Source of the DNA: Aedoeadaptatus ivorii
GTDB lineage: Bacteria > Bacillota > Clostridia > Tissierellales > Peptoniphilaceae
DNA: 64,000 bases
Assembly: GCF_030815095.1 (NCBI RefSeq)
Contig: NZ_JAUSWF010000010.1
Location: forward strand, 13,506 to 77,505
Direction of reading: 5' to 3'
The notes under the pieces were generated by a model that was not told where the DNA came from, searched no databases, and saw only the letters and a program-made list of their open reading frames with translations. The position numbers and the translations under genes were made by a program. This document shows positions 61,370-64,000 of the stretch, piece after piece (within the stretch, counting starts at the first letter, position 1; the number at the start of each line of letters is the position of its first letter).

Positions 61370-61893
61370 GCGAAGTGTTGGTCTCGAGAGAAGAGATCGA
61401 CGAAGCGGTGGCGCGCATCGGCAAAGCGGTCACCGAAGACTTTCAGGGCGAAGATTTGGTGGTGATCGGCATCTTAAAGGGCGCGGTGGCGTTTATGGCG
61501 GATTTGATGCAGGCGATCGATTTGCCCCTCGAGATCGATTTTATGGCGGTATCCAGCTACGGCACCTCCACCACTTCTACGGGAGAAGTGCGCATCCTAA
61601 AGGATTTGGAGTGCACGGTAGAGGGCAGAAGCGTGTTGATCGTTGAGGACATCATCGACACGGGAATCACTTTGAGTTATTTAAGCAAGGTGATGGAAAG
61701 CCGCGGCGCAAAGCGGGTTTCCATCGCGGCCCTTCTTACCAAGCCCGCCCGCAGGGAGCGCGCCGTGCAGGTGGACTATGTGGGGTATGAAGTCGAGGAC
61801 AAATTCGTCGTGGGCTACGGCATCGACTACGCCGAAAAATATCGAAATCTCCCCTATGTCGGTGCACTGAAACCTTCCGAATACGAAAAGTAA
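61330..61893 (+). CDS. hpt: Hypoxanthine phosphoribosyltransferase
   Basis: Salvages hypoxanthine and guanine with PRPP. 187 residues: VVIGILKGAVAFMADL, DFMAVSSYGTSTTSTGEVRILKDL, the PRPP loop VLIVEDIIDTGITLSYL, and DYVGYEVEDKFVVGYGIDY. ATG 61330 has AGGAGG 7 bases upstream and lies 40 bases inside tilS; a second ATG at 61345 has no such site. tilS-hpt-ftsH order is standard in Bacillota. Confidence 0.96.
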   Translation: MEKARMASIEKGVGEVLVSREEIDEAVARIGKAVTEDFQGEDLVVIGILKGAVAFMADLMQAIDLPLEIDFMAVSSYGTSTTSTGEVRILKDLECTVEGRSVLIVEDIIDTGITLSYLSKVMESRGAKRVSIAALLTKPARRERAVQVDYVGYEVEDKFVVGYGIDYAEKYRNLPYVGALKPSEYEK

Positions 61894-61910
61894 TAGAACT
61901 CCCCATTTTG

Positions 61911-61919
61911 TGGTATACT
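61911..61919 (+). promoter_or_regulatory. Extended -10 promoter of ftsH
   Basis: TGGTATACT, TATACT at 61914-61919, preceded by TTG as in the other TGTGGTATA promoters of the window. No clear -35. Confidence 0.55.
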
Positions 61920-61952
61920 GTTTTTTAACGAACAAAAAGGAGGGTTCTTATA

Positions 61953-63860
61953 TTGAATAGAAAATGGAGCGGAGTCGCCTTTTATCTGGTGCTTCTCGCC
62001 ATGTTGCTCTTCGGCATTTTTTACATGAAACCTTCTCAGAAATCGTCCGAAGAGATCAGCTACACAAAATTAATTGAAGAAATCGACAACAAACAAGTCG
62101 AGTCCATAGATGTAAAGGGATCGGAAGCCGTGGTCTCGAAAAAAGGCGATACGATCGTGCGGGCGCAAATCCCGCCGATGGTTTGGGATTCATTTTATGA
62201 AAACCACCTGAAGGCGCCGGTGGAAGCGGGCGAGATCACCCTCTCCGCCACGCCGGTCTCCGAGGGCGGATCGACCATCGCCGGCTTTTTGCCGACCTTT
62301 TTGGTGATGCTCTTTATGGGCTATATCTTCTTCAGCATTATGAAGTCCCAGCAGGGCGCCGGCGGCCGCATGATGAATTTCGGCAAGAGCCGGGCGCGCG
62401 TCGTCGAAGAAAAAGACGGAAAGACTATCACCTTCGACGATGTGGCGGGATTGGAAGAAGAAAAGGAAGAACTTTCTGAGATCGTAGAGTTCTTGAAAAA
62501 TCCCAAAAAGTTCACGACTATGGGCGCGCGCATCCCCAAGGGCGTGCTTTTGGTGGGACCGCCGGGAACCGGAAAGACGTATCTTTCCAAGTCGGTGGCG
62601 GGCGAAGCCAAGGTGCCTTTTTATATTATGAGCGGTTCGGACTTCGTAGAAATGTATGTTGGCGTCGGCGCGAGCCGCGTGCGGGATCTCTTTGAGACGG
62701 CAAAGAAGAATGCGCCCTGCATTATCTTTATCGACGAAATCGATGCCGTGGGGCGCCGCCGGGGCGCGGGCCTCGGTGGCGGGCACGACGAGCGCGAGCA
62801 GACCTTAAACCAGCTCCTCGTCGAGATGGACGGCTTCGGCACCAATGAAGGGGTCATCGTGATGGCGGCTACGAACCGGGCGGACATTCTCGACCCGGCG
62901 CTGTTGCGCCCCGGTCGCTTCGACCGGCAGATCTACGTGGGATTGCCAGACGTGCGGGCGCGGGAGGAGATTTTAAAGCTCCACGGCCGCAAAAAGCCGT
63001 TGGCGGACGATGTGGATATGCGCATCGTGGCCAAGCGCACGCCCGGATTTACACCGGCAGATCTGGAAAATCTGATGAACGAGTCCGCGCTATTGGCGGC
63101 GCGAGAAAATCATAAAAAGATTCCCATGTCCGTCATCAACGAAGCCAGCATCAAAGTCATAGCAGGCCCTGCTAAGAAGAGTTCCGTCATCCAAGAAAAA
63201 GAGCGCAAGCTCACGGCGGTACACGAAGCGGGGCACGCGGTGGTATCGCGCCTTTTACCGGAACACGACCCCGTGCATATGATCACGATTATTCCCCGGG
63301 GACAAGCGGGCGGTTTTACGGCCTATTTGCCGGAGGACGACATTCTGCACTTCACCACCAAGACCGAGATGACCCACCGATTGGTGAGCCTCTTGGGCGG
63401 AAGGGTCGCAGAGGCTTTGGTACTCGACGACATCTCCACCGGGGCGAGTAACGATATAGAGCGCGCTACGGCCATCGCCCGGGAGATGGTGACCAAATAC
63501 GGCATGAGCGAAAAGATTGGCACGTTGAGCTACGGCAGCGATTCCGAATCGGTATTTTTGGGCCGGGATCTCAGTCATACCAAGGATTATTCCGAAGAGG
63601 TGGCGGCGGAAATCGACGAGGAAATGCGCCGCATTATCGGCGAAGCCTACGATAAGGCCTCCTCGCTCTTAAAATCCCATATGGATACCCTTCTGCGCGT
63701 ATCCGATGCACTACTGGATCGGGAAACCATCAGCGGCAAGGAATTTGAAATCCTCTTTAACGGCGGTTCGCTGAAAGCCGACCCCTACGGAAGCGGAGAG
63801 AAAATCGAACAATCCGAACTTTCGGAGGAAGCGGAAGAAGCGCTGGAAGATAATAAATAG
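61953..63860 (+). CDS. ftsH: ATP-dependent zinc metalloprotease FtsH
   Basis: Membrane-bound AAA+ protease that degrades misfolded and regulatory membrane proteins. 635 residues. Two hydrophobic segments (about 7-25 and 108-128) flank the extracytoplasmic domain. The AAA domain has GPPGTGKT (202-209), [16 protein letters not shown] and [20 protein letters not shown] with the arginine fingers. The zinc site is HEAGH (424-428), with the third ligand in the later [15 protein letters not shown] region. The TTG start has AAGGAGGG 8 bases upstream. Ends with an acidic tail. Confidence 0.97.
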   Translation: MNRKWSGVAFYLVLLAMLLFGIFYMKPSQKSSEEISYTKLIEEIDNKQVESIDVKGSEAVVSKKGDTIVRAQIPPMVWDSFYENHLKAPVEAGEITLSATPVSEGGSTIAGFLPTFLVMLFMGYIFFSIMKSQQGAGGRMMNFGKSRARVVEEKDGKTITFDDVAGLEEEKEELSEIVEFLKNPKKFTTMGARIPKGVLLVGPPGTGKTYLSKSVAGEAKVPFYIMSGSDFVEMYVGVGASRVRDLFETAKKNAPCIIFIDEIDAVGRRRGAGLGGGHDEREQTLNQLLVEMDGFGTNEGVIVMAATNRADILDPALLRPGRFDRQIYVGLPDVRAREEILKLHGRKKPLADDVDMRIVAKRTPGFTPADLENLMNESALLAARENHKKIPMSVINEASIKVIAGPAKKSSVIQEKERKLTAVHEAGHAVVSRLLPEHDPVHMITIIPRGQAGGFTAYLPEDDILHFTTKTEMTHRLVSLLGGRVAEALVLDDISTGASNDIERATAIAREMVTKYGMSEKIGTLSYGSDSESVFLGRDLSHTKDYSEEVAAEIDEEMRRIIGEAYDKASSLLKSHMDTLLRVSDALLDRETISGKEFEILFNGGSLKADPYGSGEKIEQSELSEEAEEALEDNK

Positions 63861-63870
63861 AGCATAAAAA

Positions 63871-63903
63871 AGAACATGCCGAAGGCGGTATGTTCTTTTT
63901 TTG
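63871..63903 (+). terminator. Terminator of ftsH
   Basis: AGAACATGCC (63871-63880) pairs with GGTATGTTCT (63887-63896) with one wobble; T run to 63902. Confidence 0.88.
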
Positions 63904-63952
63904 TACCTTGAATTTACAATCTAAGTGCAACAAAAAATGATTCACCGTTTTC

Positions 63953-64000
63953 TGGTAAAATTATGTCGACAAAAACCAATCAACCAGGAGGAACGATGAA
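63953..64000 (+). promoter_or_regulatory. Promoter and start of the next gene (coding part truncated by the window)
   Basis: TGGTAAAAT (TAAAAT at 63956-63961) is a possible extended -10. CCAGGAGGAACG precedes an ATG at 63996. Only the start codon and two more bases are in the window, so the gene cannot be named. Confidence 0.55.

Noticed and set aside
1..64000. tRNA or rRNA genes, CRISPR arrays, insertion sequences and prophage genes
   Set aside because: No tRNA-like cloverleaf, regularly spaced repeats, transposase, integrase or phage structural genes were found on reading either strand.

Overview
The window is a densely coded stretch of a Bacillota (Gram-positive type) chromosome. Evidence for this: an FMN-riboswitch-led ribD-ribE-ribBA-ribH operon, the conserved block glmU-prs-pth-mfd-mazG-rqcP-divIC-yabR-tilS-hpt-ftsH, strong GGAGG-type ribosome binding sites, frequent TTG/GTG starts and lipoprotein signal peptides. 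Base composition is moderately high (roughly the mid-50s % G+C by eye). Maturases for [FeFe]-hydrogenase point to an anaerobe. The sporulation genes that sit in the mfd-ftsH block of spore formers (spoVT, spoVB, yabP, yabQ, spoIIE) are absent, which suggests a non-spore-former. A Tissierellia/Peptoniphilaceae-like anaerobe is my best guess, held loosely. I see no tRNA, rRNA, CRISPR array, insertion sequence or prophage.

Layout. 1-0.7 kb: end of rplM and rpsI. 0.8-3.1 kb, minus strand: a GIY-YIG nuclease-like protein, an ECF sigma factor and its membrane anti-sigma-like partner. 3.2-6.9 kb: FMN riboswitch and riboflavin operon. 7-10.4 kb: ACT protein and UPF0210 protein, then a Pit phosphate transporter with its DUF47 partner. 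10.4-12.3 kb, minus: UvrD-type helicase. 12.3-13.8 kb: PAP2 phosphatase and nitroreductase-like protein. 13.8-15.9 kb: Zn/Cd-type P-type ATPase behind an ArsR/SmtB-like operator. 15.9-19.3 kb: TPR protein, methionine aminopeptidase, cyclophilin, D,D-carboxypeptidase. 19.3-23.1 kb: zinc uptake operon (ZinT-like lipoprotein, ZnuA-like protein with a large insertion, ZnuC, ZnuB) behind a Fur/Zur-like box. 23.1-26.4 kb, minus: ABC transporter pair plus an EamA permease. 26.4-28.9 kb: thymidine kinase and pseudouridine salvage (psuK, psuG). 29-33.3 kb: XRE/cupin regulator and potABCD. 33.4-36.2 kb: FAD oxidoreductase and two unknown membrane proteins. 36.3-41.1 kb: BMP-type nucleoside ABC transporter whose ATPase gene carries an in-frame stop. 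41.2-43.1 kb: tail-to-tail D-aspartate-ligase-like ATP-grasp protein and aspartate racemase. 43.4-45.5 kb: VTT membrane protein, glycolipid-type glycosyltransferase and a PPC/DUF296 protein. 45.6-49.5 kb: hydrogenase maturation cluster. 49.6-63.9 kb: the conserved glmU-ftsH housekeeping block.

Themes. Zinc is handled from both sides: uptake (zinT-znuACB) and efflux (P-type ATPase) lie within 6 kb, each with its own recognisable operator. Nucleotide salvage recurs (tdk, psuK/psuG, BMP transporter, hpt, prs). Cell envelope genes recur (carboxypeptidase, D-Asp ligase and racemase, glycolipid glycosyltransferase, PrsA, glmU). Most transcription is on the plus strand, and intrinsic terminators mark nearly every operon end; several serve both strands. 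The oddest items are the inserted domain in the ZnuA-like protein, the broken nucleoside-transporter ATPase gene, a very low-GC patch inside potD, and a perfect terminator placed directly before the mfd ribosome binding site.
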